Positions 9,935 through 19,175 of a stretch of 64,000 nt of DNA are shown here, one piece after another; the stretch's first letter is position 1; every line of letters begins with the position of its first letter. Under the pieces are notes generated by a model. The model made no database searches and was not told the DNA's origin. It saw only the letters and a program-made list of their open reading frames with translations. The translations under genes and the position numbers were made by a program. Source of the DNA: an uncultured Mucispirillum sp. (GTDB lineage: Bacteria; Chrysiogenota; Deferribacteres; Deferribacterales; Mucispirillaceae); the NCBI GenBank assembly GCA_944323205.1, contig CALURO010000004.1, forward strand, positions 161,008-225,007. The letters are read 5' to 3'.

Positions 9935-10713
9935 TTACTACTATTTTTGAATTTATTAAAAGCTATGTTAGTATTATAGATGTAATAGATATTGCATTTA
10001 TAAGTTATATTATTTACAGGATTCTGCTTCTTTTAAGGGGAACAAGAGCTATATATATGTTAGTATCGATTATGATACTGTTAGTACTTCTTGGTCTTTC
10101 AGACTTTTTAGGTATGAGAGTAACAAGATGGGTATTAAGTAATATGTCTGGTTACTTATTTTTAGCTTTAATAATTATATTCCAACCTGAAATAAGAAGA
10201 GCTTTGGCATTTATTGGAGAGTCAAAATTTTTTGAACGCTCTGTTACATTAAATTCGCAAATAGTAGATGAGCTTGTTAGAACTGCTACAATTTTAGCAA
10301 ACAGGCAGCTTGGAGCATTAATTATTATTCAAAGAAATACAGATATTACTCACTATGTAACTCTAGGTCAAAAAATAGATTCGGTTGTTAGTAAAGATTT
10401 ACTGCTTAGTATATTTATTCCATATTCACCATTACATGATGGTGCAGTTATACTTGAAGGCTCAAGGCTTACATATGCAGGCTGTATTCTGCCTCTTACA
10501 AAAAGAGAAGATATAGCACAGCAGTATGGTACAAGGCACAGGGCTGCTATTGGTATTACAGAAGAAACTGATGCTGTAGCTATTGTTGTAAGTGAAGAAA
10601 GAGGTGAAATTTCTGTAACAGAAGGCGGAAATATTATTCCTAATTTAGATGCAAATGGTTTACGGGAAACTTTAAGCAAATTGATTAAAATAAATAAATC
10701 AACGGAAGATTAA
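9931..10713 (+). CDS. cdaA: Diadenylate cyclase CdaA
   Basis: CdaA makes cyclic di-AMP from two ATP at the membrane. Three hydrophobic segments in the first ~95 residues precede a DAC domain carrying both catalytic signatures, DGAVIL (in SPLHDGAVIL) and RHR (in YGTRHRAAIG). The 260-residue length matches the family. The order cdaA-cdaR-glmM is the conserved c-di-AMP operon, in which CdaR and GlmM modulate the cyclase. c-di-AMP usually governs potassium and osmolyte balance. No receptor or phosphodiesterase is seen in the window. Confidence 0.95.
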   Translation: MITTIFEFIKSYVSIIDVIDIAFISYIIYRILLLLRGTRAIYMLVSIMILLVLLGLSDFLGMRVTRWVLSNMSGYLFLALIIIFQPEIRRALAFIGESKFFERSVTLNSQIVDELVRTATILANRQLGALIIIQRNTDITHYVTLGQKIDSVVSKDLLLSIFIPYSPLHDGAVILEGSRLTYAGCILPLTKREDIAQQYGTRHRAAIGITEETDAVAIVVSEERGEISVTEGGNIIPNLDANGLRETLSKLIKINKSTED

Positions 10714-10714
10714 T

Positions 10715-11617
10715 ATGTTAAACAATAAAACTTTATTAAAAATCCTTAGTGTATTAATTGCTCTTGGTATGTGGGTAATGGTTGTATCTGGACATGAAGA
10801 AATAAAAGAAATGACTGTTCCTGTAAAGCTGATAAATGTTTCTAATGGTAAGGTTGCAATTGCAGATTATCCAAATGTTTCTATAAATATAAAAGGTGCT
10901 GCAAGGCTGATGCAGTCACTTACTAATTCAGATGTTCTGCTTGATATAGATGTATCTGCATTTCCTAATGGTTTATCTATTAGAAGAATACTACCTGCAG
11001 ATTTTAAAACACCGCTGGGGCTTGAAGTGGTTGATGTAAAGCCGTCTGAGTTACGTATTACCCTTGATAATGTTACAGCAAAAGAAGTTCGTGTTCTGCC
11101 ATCTATTATTGGTGAAGTTAGACAGGGGTATATGGTTGAAAGTATTACATTAAAACCAAATTCTGTCAATGTAACTGGTGCTAAAAGTGTCTTATCTAAT
11201 CTTGAAAATATTTCAACAATGCCTATAAACCTTTCTGAAAGAAATGCAAATTTTGTTCAGAATGTTTTATTAAAAGACTATGAGGGTGTTACAAAAATGC
11301 AGCCCAAGTCAGTAGAAGTGCGTGTGAAATTAAGAGAAAATATGGTAGAGCATGAATTTACAAATGTTCCTGTAGAATGTATGAATTTAAAAAGCAACTT
11401 AATGGTAGCCAATACACCTTCACTTGCTTATGTAAAAGCGCGTGGAAGAGAAGATATTATTGATACTTTTTTAGATACGGTAACTTTTGTTACAGATTGC
11501 AGTAATATAAATGGTCCAGGAAGTTATAAAGGCTCAGTTGCATATAGAACAAATTTAATTGTAGATATATTAAACTTAGAGCCGCAGACAATGAATATAG
11601 AGATAAAAGAAAGATGA
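10715..11617 (+). CDS. cdaR: YbbR-domain regulator CdaR
   Basis: CdaR is a membrane-anchored protein that binds and tunes CdaA. The first ~25 residues form a single transmembrane anchor (KILSVLIALGMWVMVVSG). The rest is a series of beta-rich YbbR repeats, for example VPVKLINVSNG, LRITLDNVTAKEVRVLPSIIG and ITLKPNSVNVTGAKSVLSNL. Length 300 aa is within the family range. It lies one base after the cdaA stop and overlaps glmM by 4 bases, so the three are surely cotranscribed. Confidence 0.9.
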   Translation: MLNNKTLLKILSVLIALGMWVMVVSGHEEIKEMTVPVKLINVSNGKVAIADYPNVSINIKGAARLMQSLTNSDVLLDIDVSAFPNGLSIRRILPADFKTPLGLEVVDVKPSELRITLDNVTAKEVRVLPSIIGEVRQGYMVESITLKPNSVNVTGAKSVLSNLENISTMPINLSERNANFVQNVLLKDYEGVTKMQPKSVEVRVKLRENMVEHEFTNVPVECMNLKSNLMVANTPSLAYVKARGREDIIDTFLDTVTFVTDCSNINGPGSYKGSVAYRTNLIVDILNLEPQTMNIEIKER

Positions 11618-12957
11618 GAAAATATTTTGGAACAGATGGAGTGCGCGGCAGGGCTAATATCGAGCCATTAACTGCTGATTTTGCATTAAAACTTGGCAGA
11701 GCTGCTGCCGGATTATTTAAAAACAATGATACACACAGGAAAATTATTATAGGTAAAGATACACGCCTTTCCTGTTATATGTTTGAAAATGCATTAGTAT
11801 CAGGTATCTGCTCAGCAGGTATAGATGCTGTAATGGTTGGTGTTATTCCTACCCCTGCTATTGCATTTTTAACAAAATCTATCAGGGCAGATGCTGGTGT
11901 AGTAATAAGTGCATCACATAATCCATATTATGATAATGGTATTAAGTTTTTTAACGCAAATGGTTATAAACTTGCAGATATTACAGAGCATGAAATTGAA
12001 AGAATGATAGATAATAATGAGCCTGCTTTAGACCCAGATTCTATAGGAAAGGCATACAGAATAGAAGGTATAGGCAGGTATGTGGAGTTTGTAAAAAATA
12101 CTTTTCCTAAAAATATTGATTTAAAAGGGCTTAAAATAGTTGTGGACTGTGCAAATGGTGCATCATATAAAGCAGCCCCACTTGCTTTAAGGGAGCTTGG
12201 TGCAGAGCTTATTTTAATTAATGTTGAGCCAAATGGAACAAACATTAATGATAACTGTGGTGCAGTATATCCTGAAAATATGGCAAAAGCTGTTTTAGAA
12301 CATGGAGCAGATGTAGGTATTTCTTTTGACGGTGATGCAGACAGGGTTGTTTTTGCAGATGAAAAAGGCAGTATTGTTGACGGCGATAAAATTATGGGTA
12401 TATGTGCTATAGATATGATGGAGCAGGGCACATTAAAAAATAATACTATTGTTGCAACAGTTATGAGTAATATTGGCTTTGAATATTCTATGAATAAAAA
12501 AGGTATCAAACTTATCCGTTCGCAGGTAGGTGACAGATATGTTATGGAAGATATGCTGAAATATAACTGTAATCTTGGCGGCGAACAGTCTGGTCATTTG
12601 ATATTTTCAGATTTTAATACTACAGGTGATGGCTTAATAAGTGCTATGCAGGTACTTGGGCTGCTTGTTAAAAAAGGCAAATCTTTATCAGAGCTTTGTA
12701 GCTTTATAGAAACATATCCACAGGTATTAAATAATGTTTTAGTTGATAAAAAAGTTCCACTTGATGAATTAACTAATACTTCTGCATTAATATTAAAAAT
12801 AGAAAAAGAGCTGGGAACTTCAGGCAGACTTTTAGTAAGATATTCTGGAACAGAAAATAAATTAAGAGTTATGCTTGAAGGAAAAGATGAAAAAATAATC
12901 ACTGCTTATGCAAAAGAGATTGCAGAGATGGCAGTAAATGAAATAAAAGGTAAATAG
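11614..12957 (+). CDS. glmM: Phosphoglucosamine mutase
   Basis: GlmM converts glucosamine-6-phosphate to glucosamine-1-phosphate for UDP-GlcNAc, the precursor of peptidoglycan and LPS. The phosphoserine loop is VISASHNPYYDNGIKFF (Ser near residue 99), the metal loop is DGDADR, and the C-terminal phosphate loop reads RYSGTENKLRVML, where most GlmM have RPSGTEP. N-terminal KYFGTDGVRG is typical. Length 447 aa is normal. In c-di-AMP operons GlmM can also inhibit CdaA by direct contact. Confidence 0.96.
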   Translation: MRKYFGTDGVRGRANIEPLTADFALKLGRAAAGLFKNNDTHRKIIIGKDTRLSCYMFENALVSGICSAGIDAVMVGVIPTPAIAFLTKSIRADAGVVISASHNPYYDNGIKFFNANGYKLADITEHEIERMIDNNEPALDPDSIGKAYRIEGIGRYVEFVKNTFPKNIDLKGLKIVVDCANGASYKAAPLALRELGAELILINVEPNGTNINDNCGAVYPENMAKAVLEHGADVGISFDGDADRVVFADEKGSIVDGDKIMGICAIDMMEQGTLKNNTIVATVMSNIGFEYSMNKKGIKLIRSQVGDRYVMEDMLKYNCNLGGEQSGHLIFSDFNTTGDGLISAMQVLGLLVKKGKSLSELCSFIETYPQVLNNVLVDKKVPLDELTNTSALILKIEKELGTSGRLLVRYSGTENKLRVMLEGKDEKIITAYAKEIAEMAVNEIKGK

Positions 12958-12959
12958 TA

Positions 12960-13673
12960 ATGATAAAGCTTGGAGTAAATATTGACCATGTTGCTACTCT
13001 GCGTCAGGCTAGAATGGGTATAGTGCCTGAGCCTGTTATGGCTGCTAAGATTGCAGAAAAAGCGGGTGCAGATGGTATTACAATACATTTAAGGGAAGAC
13101 AGGCGTCATATACAGGATAAAGATGTATATGATATTAAAAAAGTTATTTCTATTCCGTTAAATTTAGAAATGGCATGCAGTGATGATATTATTAATATTG
13201 CAAGAGATGTATTGCCAAATACATGTACAATAGTGCCTGAAAAACGTCAGGAAATAACAACAGAAGGTGGTCTTGATGCAGCAGGGCAGTATAGTATAGT
13301 TGCATATACTGTTGCAAGGCTGCATGAAAAAGGTATAAAAGTAAGTCTTTTTATAGAGCCAGATAAGTTACAGATTGATACTGCCAAAAAAATGGGAGCA
13401 GAATATATTGAAATTCATACAGGTCTTTATGCAAATACAGTGGGTGATGCTCAGCAGCAGGAATTAAATCGTATAAAAGAAGCTGCACTGTATGCAAATA
13501 GTCTTGGATTAATTGTTAATGCAGGTCATGGGTTAAATTATACAAATACGCAGAATATGGTAACTGTTCCTTATATGCACGAATTTAATATAGGCCACTC
13601 AATAATTTCAAGAGCTGTTTTTACAGGTCTTGAAGAAGCAGTAAAAGAAATGATAAAAATAGTTAAAAAGTAG
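12960..13673 (+). CDS. pdxJ: Pyridoxine 5'-phosphate synthase
   Basis: PdxJ closes the ring of vitamin B6 in the DXP-dependent pathway, condensing aminoacetone phosphate with deoxyxylulose phosphate. The protein opens with the family hallmark LGVNIDHVATLRQAR, has the EKRQEITTEGGLD segment and ends with GHGLNYTN and FNIGHSIISRAVFTG. Length (237 aa) is standard. It sits two bases after glmM and two before acpS; pdxJ-acpS is a widespread pairing in Gram-negatives. Confidence 0.97.
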   Translation: MIKLGVNIDHVATLRQARMGIVPEPVMAAKIAEKAGADGITIHLREDRRHIQDKDVYDIKKVISIPLNLEMACSDDIINIARDVLPNTCTIVPEKRQEITTEGGLDAAGQYSIVAYTVARLHEKGIKVSLFIEPDKLQIDTAKKMGAEYIEIHTGLYANTVGDAQQQELNRIKEAALYANSLGLIVNAGHGLNYTNTQNMVTVPYMHEFNIGHSIISRAVFTGLEEAVKEMIKIVKK

Positions 13674-13675
13674 TT

Positions 13676-14026
13676 ATGCTTGGTTGCGATATTATAGAAA
13701 TAGATAGAATAGAAAAATCTATTTTAAAGTTTGGTGATAATTTTTTAAAACATATACTTTCAGATAATGAGATAGCATTATATAATAAACGAGGCAGAAA
13801 GGCAGAGTTTGCAGCCGGCAGGTTTGCTGCAAAAGAGGCTGTTTCAAAAGCATTAGGCACAGGTATTGGCAGAGGGTACAGCTTTACAGATATTGAAATA
13901 CTGCCAGATGAGCTTGGCAAGCCTTATGTTTACTTAAAAAGTCAAAAAAAAGAAAATATGGAAGTATCTATTTCGCATTCCCGTATGAATGCTATTGCGG
14001 TATGTGTTATTAAAGAGGCAGAATGA
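13676..14026 (+). CDS. acpS: Holo-[acyl-carrier-protein] synthase
   Basis: AcpS transfers phosphopantetheine from CoA to the acyl carrier protein. The metal-binding start GCDIIEIDRIEKSI and the FAAGRFAAKEAVSKALGTGIG helix are diagnostic, and SISHSRMNAIAV closes the fold. The length of 116 aa is typical. Its stop overlaps the kdsB start in ATGA. Confidence 0.95.
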   Translation: MLGCDIIEIDRIEKSILKFGDNFLKHILSDNEIALYNKRGRKAEFAAGRFAAKEAVSKALGTGIGRGYSFTDIEILPDELGKPYVYLKSQKKENMEVSISHSRMNAIAVCVIKEAE

Positions 14027-14754
14027 GTGCAGTAATAATTCCAGCTAGATATGGCTCAACAAGATTTCCAGGTAAAGTTCTTGCAGATATTGATGGTAAA
14101 TCAATGATTGTAAGAGTAGCAGAGCAGGCAGTGCAGACTTCTGCTGATAAAGTGATTGTTGTTACAGATAACGAAAAGGTATATGAAGTATGCTCTGGTA
14201 TTGAAAAAGTTTCTGTTATGATGAGCCCGTCTGATTTATCTACAGGAACAGACAGGGTAGCTTATGCTGCAAAAAATATTGATGATGATATCATTATAAA
14301 TGTACAGGGAGATGAACCGTTTATCCCGCCAGTATTAATTGAGCAGTTAATACAGGGGTTAAAAAATGATAAATCTCTTAAAATGATAACAGCATGTGTG
14401 CCTTTTGCAGATATAAATAATTCTGAAAATCCATCAGCAGTCAAAGTTATTCTTGATAAAAATGATTATGCTGTTTATTTTTCAAGATATCCTATTCCTT
14501 ATAACAGGGATAATATAGAGGGAGTAGTTAGATACCGCCATATAGGTATCTATGGTTTCAGGCGTGATTATTTATTTGAGTTTGCCTCTCAAGAGCGTAC
14601 TTATTTAGAAAAATGCGAAAATTTAGAGCAGTTAAGAGCTTTAGAAAATGGGGTTAAGATAAAAGTCGTAAAAACAGATTATAATCCATTATCTGTTGAT
14701 ACTTTAGAGGATTTACAAAATATTTTAAAAATTTTAAATATGAGGAATAAATAA
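14023..14754 (+). CDS. kdsB: 3-deoxy-manno-octulosonate cytidylyltransferase
   Basis: KdsB activates Kdo with CTP to CMP-Kdo for the LPS inner core. The nucleotidyltransferase start IIPARYGSTRFPGKVLADIDGK is diagnostic, with INVQGDEPFIPP and the VDTLEDLQ end. It overlaps acpS by 4 bases and pyrG by one. Directly downstream lie pyrG, which makes its CTP, and kdsD, which makes the Kdo precursor, so this block couples CTP and Kdo supply. The kdsA and kdsC genes are not in the window. Confidence 0.95.
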   Translation: MSAVIIPARYGSTRFPGKVLADIDGKSMIVRVAEQAVQTSADKVIVVTDNEKVYEVCSGIEKVSVMMSPSDLSTGTDRVAYAAKNIDDDIIINVQGDEPFIPPVLIEQLIQGLKNDKSLKMITACVPFADINNSENPSAVKVILDKNDYAVYFSRYPIPYNRDNIEGVVRYRHIGIYGFRRDYLFEFASQERTYLEKCENLEQLRALENGVKIKVVKTDYNPLSVDTLEDLQNILKILNMRNK

Positions 14755-16379
14755 TGGCAAAATATATTTTTGTAACAGGTGGTGTATTATCATCATTAGG
14801 TAAGGGGATTACAGCGGCTTCTCTTGGAGCATTACTTGAATCGAGAGGTTATAAGGTTGCTTTAAGAAAATTTGACCCATATTTAAACTATGGACCTGGC
14901 ACAATGAGCCCACTGCAGCATGGTGAAATATTTGTTACAGCAGACGGCTGTGAAGGTGATTTAGATTTAGGTCATTATGAAAGGTTTACTACAACTAATA
15001 CTGATAAACACTCAGATATTACTTCTGGTAAAATATATTATACTGTTATTGAAAGAGAACGCAGAGGTGAATATCTTGGTGCAACAGTTCAAGTTATTCC
15101 TCATATAACTGATGAAATAAAAGGCTGTATAACAGCTGGTGCCGAAGATTATGATATAGTTATTGTAGAAATTGGCGGCACTGTTGGCGATATTGAAAGC
15201 CTGCCATTTTTAGAAACAATCAGACAGATGAAATTTGATTTAAACGAAGATGATGTGCTGTTTTTACATGTTACTCTTGTACCTTACATTAAAAGTGCAG
15301 GGGAGCTTAAAACAAAACCTACTCAGCACTCAGTGCGTCAGTTACAGGAAATAGGTATAAGTCCTGATATTTTAGTATGTAGAAGTGAATACCCACTAAG
15401 CGAAGGGGTTAGAAATAAACTTGCATTATTCTGTAATGTGGAAAAGTCATCAGTGATTAACTGTATGGACGCTGCTACAATTTATCAGGTACCGCTTGTT
15501 TTAAATGAAGAAGGACTTGACAGCGAAGTTATAAAAAAACTTGGTCTAGAAGAAAGAGAATATGATTTATCTCAATGGCATGATATTGTAAGGCGTATTA
15601 AACAGCCAAAAGATATAGTATCTATTGCTGTTGTTGGTAAATATCTTGAAACAAAAGATGCATATTTAAGCCTTACAGAAGCACTGCTGCATGGGGCTGT
15701 TGCTAACTATTTAAAAGTAGATATTAAATGGATAGATGCAGAAAAACTTGAAGAAAAAATGGCAAGTGAGTATTTAAGCAATATTGATGGCATATTAATT
15801 CCTGCAGGCTTTGGTGAGCGTGGAATGGAAGGTAAAATAAATGCTGTAAACTTTGCAAGAACAAAAGATATTCCATTTTTTGGTATATCTATGGGGCTGC
15901 AGGCTGCTGTAATTGAATATGCAAGAAATGTATTAAAATTAGAAGATGCAAGAAGTGCTGAAATGACAAAACCAGAACATTCTCAAAATCTTGTAATTGA
16001 TTATAAGCATGATGAACACTACAACGAAGAAATGGGTGCATCTATGCGTCTTGGTTCTTATGTAACTTCTTTAATGGAGGGCAGTCTAGTAAAAGAAGTT
16101 TATAATATGGATATTGTAACAGAAAGGCACAGACACAGACTTGAAATTAATAATAACTATAGAAATGCTTTAGAAAGTGCCGGTATGGTAATATCTGGCA
16201 ATAATGAAGAAAGCGGTTTTGCAGATATTATAGAGTTAAATTCTCATAGGTGGTTTATAGCTGTACAATTTTGTCCAGAATTTCAGTCAAAACCATTTAA
16301 CCCGCATCCTCTTTATAATGCTTTTGTTCAGGCTGCTTATAAATATAAACAGGATAAAAATAACTTATCTGGTGATTAA
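14754..16379 (+). CDS. pyrG: CTP synthase with substituted glutaminase active site
   Basis: PyrG makes CTP from UTP and ATP, normally with ammonia released from glutamine in a C-terminal amidotransferase domain. The synthase half looks intact (TGGVLSSLGKGITAASLG; EIGGTVGDIESLPFLE). The amidotransferase half (about residues 290-541) is altered at key sites. The nucleophile motif GICLGMQ reads GISMGLQ, with Ser at residue 379, exactly the E. coli Cys379 position. The catalytic His of HPEF is Cys507 (FCPEFQ). The oxyanion-loop PGGFG is PAGFG (Ala351). Glu509 is kept. The reading frame is continuous and overall similarity is high, so it is not a simple pseudogene. It probably works with free ammonia. 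Confidence 0.95.
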   Translation: MAKYIFVTGGVLSSLGKGITAASLGALLESRGYKVALRKFDPYLNYGPGTMSPLQHGEIFVTADGCEGDLDLGHYERFTTTNTDKHSDITSGKIYYTVIERERRGEYLGATVQVIPHITDEIKGCITAGAEDYDIVIVEIGGTVGDIESLPFLETIRQMKFDLNEDDVLFLHVTLVPYIKSAGELKTKPTQHSVRQLQEIGISPDILVCRSEYPLSEGVRNKLALFCNVEKSSVINCMDAATIYQVPLVLNEEGLDSEVIKKLGLEEREYDLSQWHDIVRRIKQPKDIVSIAVVGKYLETKDAYLSLTEALLHGAVANYLKVDIKWIDAEKLEEKMASEYLSNIDGILIPAGFGERGMEGKINAVNFARTKDIPFFGISMGLQAAVIEYARNVLKLEDARSAEMTKPEHSQNLVIDYKHDEHYNEEMGASMRLGSYVTSLMEGSLVKEVYNMDIVTERHRHRLEINNNYRNALESAGMVISGNNEESGFADIIELNSHRWFIAVQFCPEFQSKPFNPHPLYNAFVQAAYKYKQDKNNLSGD

Positions 16380-16390
16380 TAAGGTGTTCT

Positions 16391-17362
16391 ATGGATAATA
16401 AAGAAATTATTAAATATGGAATAAATACTTTTCAAATAGAAATAGAAGCTATGAAAAAAACTATGAATAGTTTATCTGACAGTTTTGCTCAGGCTGTTAA
16501 TATAATATTATGCTGTAAAGGCAGAGTTGTAGTTATTGGTATGGGTAAATCTGGTATTATTGGTAAAAAAATAGCTGCAACATTAGCAAGTACAGGAACT
16601 CCAGCTTTTTTTATGCACCCGGCAGAAGGTATGCATGGTGATTTAGGTATGCTTGTAAAAGGTGATGTTGTAATAGGTATATCAAACAGCGGTGAAACAG
16701 ATGAAATGAAAGTATTGCTGCCGTTAATTAAAAGACTTGGCTCTAAATTAATTGCAATAGTTGGTAAAGCTGATTCTACTTTAGGCAGGGAAAGTGACTG
16801 TATTCTTGATGCATCTGTTGAAAAAGAAGCATGTCCTTTAAACCTTGCCCCTACTGCAAGTACAACTGTTGCTTTAGCAATAGGTGATGCATTAGCTGTT
16901 GCTCTTGTAGAATGTCGCGGATTTAAGGCAGAAGATTTTGCAATGTTTCACCCATCAGGCTCTCTTGGTAAAAGACTGCTTACTACAGTAAGTGATTTAA
17001 TGCATACAGGCGATGCAGTACCTGTTGTATATGAAAATGATACTGTAGAAAATGCTGTTAAAGAAATAAATAAGAAAAAATTTGGCTGCACTGCTGTTGT
17101 AGATAATAACAATAAACTAACTGGTATTATAACAGATGGAGATTTAAGGCGTGCTATATCTAAATATCCATCAGTTCACCACTTAAAAGTTTCTGAGATT
17201 ATGACACATAATCCAAAAATGATTGTAAAATATGAGCTTGCAGCAAAAGCACTTCATATTATGGAGGAATATAAAATATCTTCATTATTTATTACTGATA
17301 AAGAGCAGCGTCCTGAGGGTATAATTCATTTTCAGGATTTATTAAAGTTTGGATTAGTATAA
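16391..17362 (+). CDS. kdsD: Arabinose-5-phosphate isomerase (KdsD/KpsF)
   Basis: KdsD converts ribulose-5-phosphate to arabinose-5-phosphate, the first step to Kdo. The SIS domain (about residues 35-170) has VIGMGKSGIIGKKIAATLASTG, the FFMHPAEGMHGDLGM segment and ISNSGETDEM. Two CBS domains follow (about 205-320), for example GIITDGDLRRAI. Length of 323 aa is typical. It lies between pyrG and lptC, so Kdo synthesis and LPS export genes are adjacent, as in E. coli. Confidence 0.95.
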   Translation: MDNKEIIKYGINTFQIEIEAMKKTMNSLSDSFAQAVNIILCCKGRVVVIGMGKSGIIGKKIAATLASTGTPAFFMHPAEGMHGDLGMLVKGDVVIGISNSGETDEMKVLLPLIKRLGSKLIAIVGKADSTLGRESDCILDASVEKEACPLNLAPTASTTVALAIGDALAVALVECRGFKAEDFAMFHPSGSLGKRLLTTVSDLMHTGDAVPVVYENDTVENAVKEINKKKFGCTAVVDNNNKLTGIITDGDLRRAISKYPSVHHLKVSEIMTHNPKMIVKYELAAKALHIMEEYKISSLFITDKEQRPEGIIHFQDLLKFGLV

Positions 17363-17365
17363 TCT

Positions 17366-17935
17366 ATGTTATCTTTTAAAGGCAGACTAAGAATAATTAA
17401 TGTTTTTTTGGTTATTTCTTTGCTGATATTTGCTGTTGTTATAGTGGTTATTATTATAAGAGAAGATGAAGATATGGTGCCATATCAATCAGACCTGTTA
17501 AAAAACATTGTTAAAATGAAAGAAATTGATTTATTATATGTTATTGATAATAATACTTATGTAAAATTAAAGTCTGAGCAGGGTAATGTAAATATTATTG
17601 ATTACAATATTGATTTAATTAATCTTGATTTAACATACACAAGCAAAGATTTTGCAATTGATGCGAGAGCTTTACGAGGAGAATATATTTCTCAAAGATT
17701 TTTAAAGGCTTATGATAATATAACTGGACATATGGATAATATGACATTTAAAACAGGCCCTGCTGGTGTATTAGAGTATGATTATTCAGAAGGTAAAGGT
17801 GTTGTAAAAAATGATGTAACAATTTATCAGGATAATAATTCTATATCATCAAAAATTGTTGAGTTTAATGTAAAGAATAACTTTATTATATTTAAAGATA
17901 ATGTTACAGTAAACTATATACCTACTCAGGAATAA
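17366..17935 (+). CDS. lptC: LPS export protein LptC
   Basis: LptC is the bitopic inner-membrane protein that passes LPS from LptBFG to LptA. A single N-terminal transmembrane helix (about residues 9-32, VFLVISLLIFAVVIVVIII) precedes a beta-jellyroll domain of about 150 residues with the family pattern DNTYVKLKSEQG, YTSKDFAIDARALRGEYISQRF. Sequence conservation in LptC is low, so the call leans on topology, length (189 aa) and position three bases after kdsD and just before lptA-lptB. Confidence 0.88.
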   Translation: MLSFKGRLRIINVFLVISLLIFAVVIVVIIIREDEDMVPYQSDLLKNIVKMKEIDLLYVIDNNTYVKLKSEQGNVNIIDYNIDLINLDLTYTSKDFAIDARALRGEYISQRFLKAYDNITGHMDNMTFKTGPAGVLEYDYSEGKGVVKNDVTIYQDNNSISSKIVEFNVKNNFIIFKDNVTVNYIPTQE

Positions 17936-17953
17936 TATGATATGGTGAATAAT

Positions 17954-18481
17954 ATGTTTTATAATCATAAATATTTTATAATATTACTACTTGTTTTATT
18001 CGCACCATTTTTAATGGGAGCAGATTTAAAAAATAAAAATAAAAATATAAAACCAACATCTCCCGTTAAAATTCAGGCAGATGAGATGCGATACTATGGT
18101 TCTGAACGCAAATCAACTTTTCATGGTAATGTGGTAGCTGTAAGCGATAATTATACACTTACTTCTGATGATGTAGTAGTATTTCTTAATAAGGATATGG
18201 ATATTTCTAAAATCCATTGTACTGGAAATGTAAATTTTAAAAGTGAGGATATTGTTTCTATTTCAAAAAAAGCAGATTTAGACCATAATAAAAAAGTGGC
18301 TGTTATTACTGGTGATGTAAAAGTGTGGCAGGGTGAAAATTATCTTGAAGGAGAAAAAGTTTTTATATATTATGAAGAAGAACGCATAGTAGTTGATAAG
18401 GGAACAGATAAGCGGGTAACGATAATATTTAAACCTGAAAATGAGGGTAAAAATAGTGGCGTTAGAAGTAAAAGACCTTAA
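17954..18481 (+). CDS. lptA: LPS transport periplasmic protein LptA
   Basis: LptA forms the periplasmic bridge that carries LPS to the outer membrane. An N-terminal signal peptide (MFYNHKYFIILLLVLFAPF, cleavage probably after MGA) is followed by the OstA-like fold: PVKIQADEMRYYGSERKSTFHGNVVAVSDNY in repeated beta strands. I choose ATG 17954, six bases after GGTGA; an ATG at 17942 would consume that site. The gene's 3' end contains the ribosome binding site and start of lptB (26-bp overlap). Confidence 0.9.
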   Translation: MFYNHKYFIILLLVLFAPFLMGADLKNKNKNIKPTSPVKIQADEMRYYGSERKSTFHGNVVAVSDNYTLTSDDVVVFLNKDMDISKIHCTGNVNFKSEDIVSISKKADLDHNKKVAVITGDVKVWQGENYLEGEKVFIYYEEERIVVDKGTDKRVTIIFKPENEGKNSGVRSKRP

Positions 18482-19175
18482 AAAATCTTTTAAAAAAAGA
18501 ACTGTTGTAAATGGTGTTTCTTTAAATATAAGCAAAGGTGAGATAGTTGGGCTCCTTGGTCCAAATGGGGCAGGTAAAAGTACATCATTTTATATGATTG
18601 TGGGGCTTTTAAAACCAGAAAAAGGCTCTATTGTGTTGGACGGAGAAGATATTACTAAACTGCCTATGTATAAAAGATGTAAAGCTGGTATTGGTTATCT
18701 TCCACAAGAAGCATCTGTATTTAGAAAAATGACAGTATATGATAATATTATGGCAGCCTTGGAATTTACATATGATGATAGTAAGGTTAGAAAAGAAAGG
18801 GCAGAAGTACTTATAAGTGAATTTCATTTAAATCATGTTGCAAATAGTTATGGATATGCTTTATCAGGCGGTGAAAGAAGGCGGGTGGAGATTGCCAGAT
18901 GTTTAGCAACTGAACCTGACTTTATTCTGCTTGATGAGCCTTTTGCAGGAATTGACCCTATATCTGTTGCAGATATTCAGGAAATGGTTTATTCTTTAAA
19001 AGACAGGGATATAGGAGTTTTAATTACTGACCACAATGTGCGTGATACTTTAAAAATAACTGACAGAGGGTATATTATTACAGAAGGAAGAGTACTTACT
19101 CAGGGTTCACCAAGTGATATACTTTCAAATAAAGAAGTAATTGATAAATATTTAGGAAAAGGATTTTCTATTTAA
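18456..19175 (+). CDS. lptB: LPS export ABC ATPase LptB
   Basis: LptB is the cytoplasmic ATPase that powers LPS extraction with LptFG. Walker A GPNGAGKST, Q-loop GYLPQEASVFRKMTVYDN, signature ALSGGERRRVEIARCLA, Walker B FILLDEPFAGIDP and the switch His in ITDHNVRDTL are all present. I start at GTG 18456, giving 239 aa like E. coli LptB: GAGGG (18443-18447) lies at ideal spacing in front of it. The ATG at 18441 would overlap that site. It abuts rpoN with TAATG, the standard lptB-rpoN linkage. Confidence 0.96.
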   Translation: MALEVKDLKKSFKKRTVVNGVSLNISKGEIVGLLGPNGAGKSTSFYMIVGLLKPEKGSIVLDGEDITKLPMYKRCKAGIGYLPQEASVFRKMTVYDNIMAALEFTYDDSKVRKERAEVLISEFHLNHVANSYGYALSGGERRRVEIARCLATEPDFILLDEPFAGIDPISVADIQEMVYSLKDRDIGVLITDHNVRDTLKITDRGYIITEGRVLTQGSPSDILSNKEVIDKYLGKGFSI

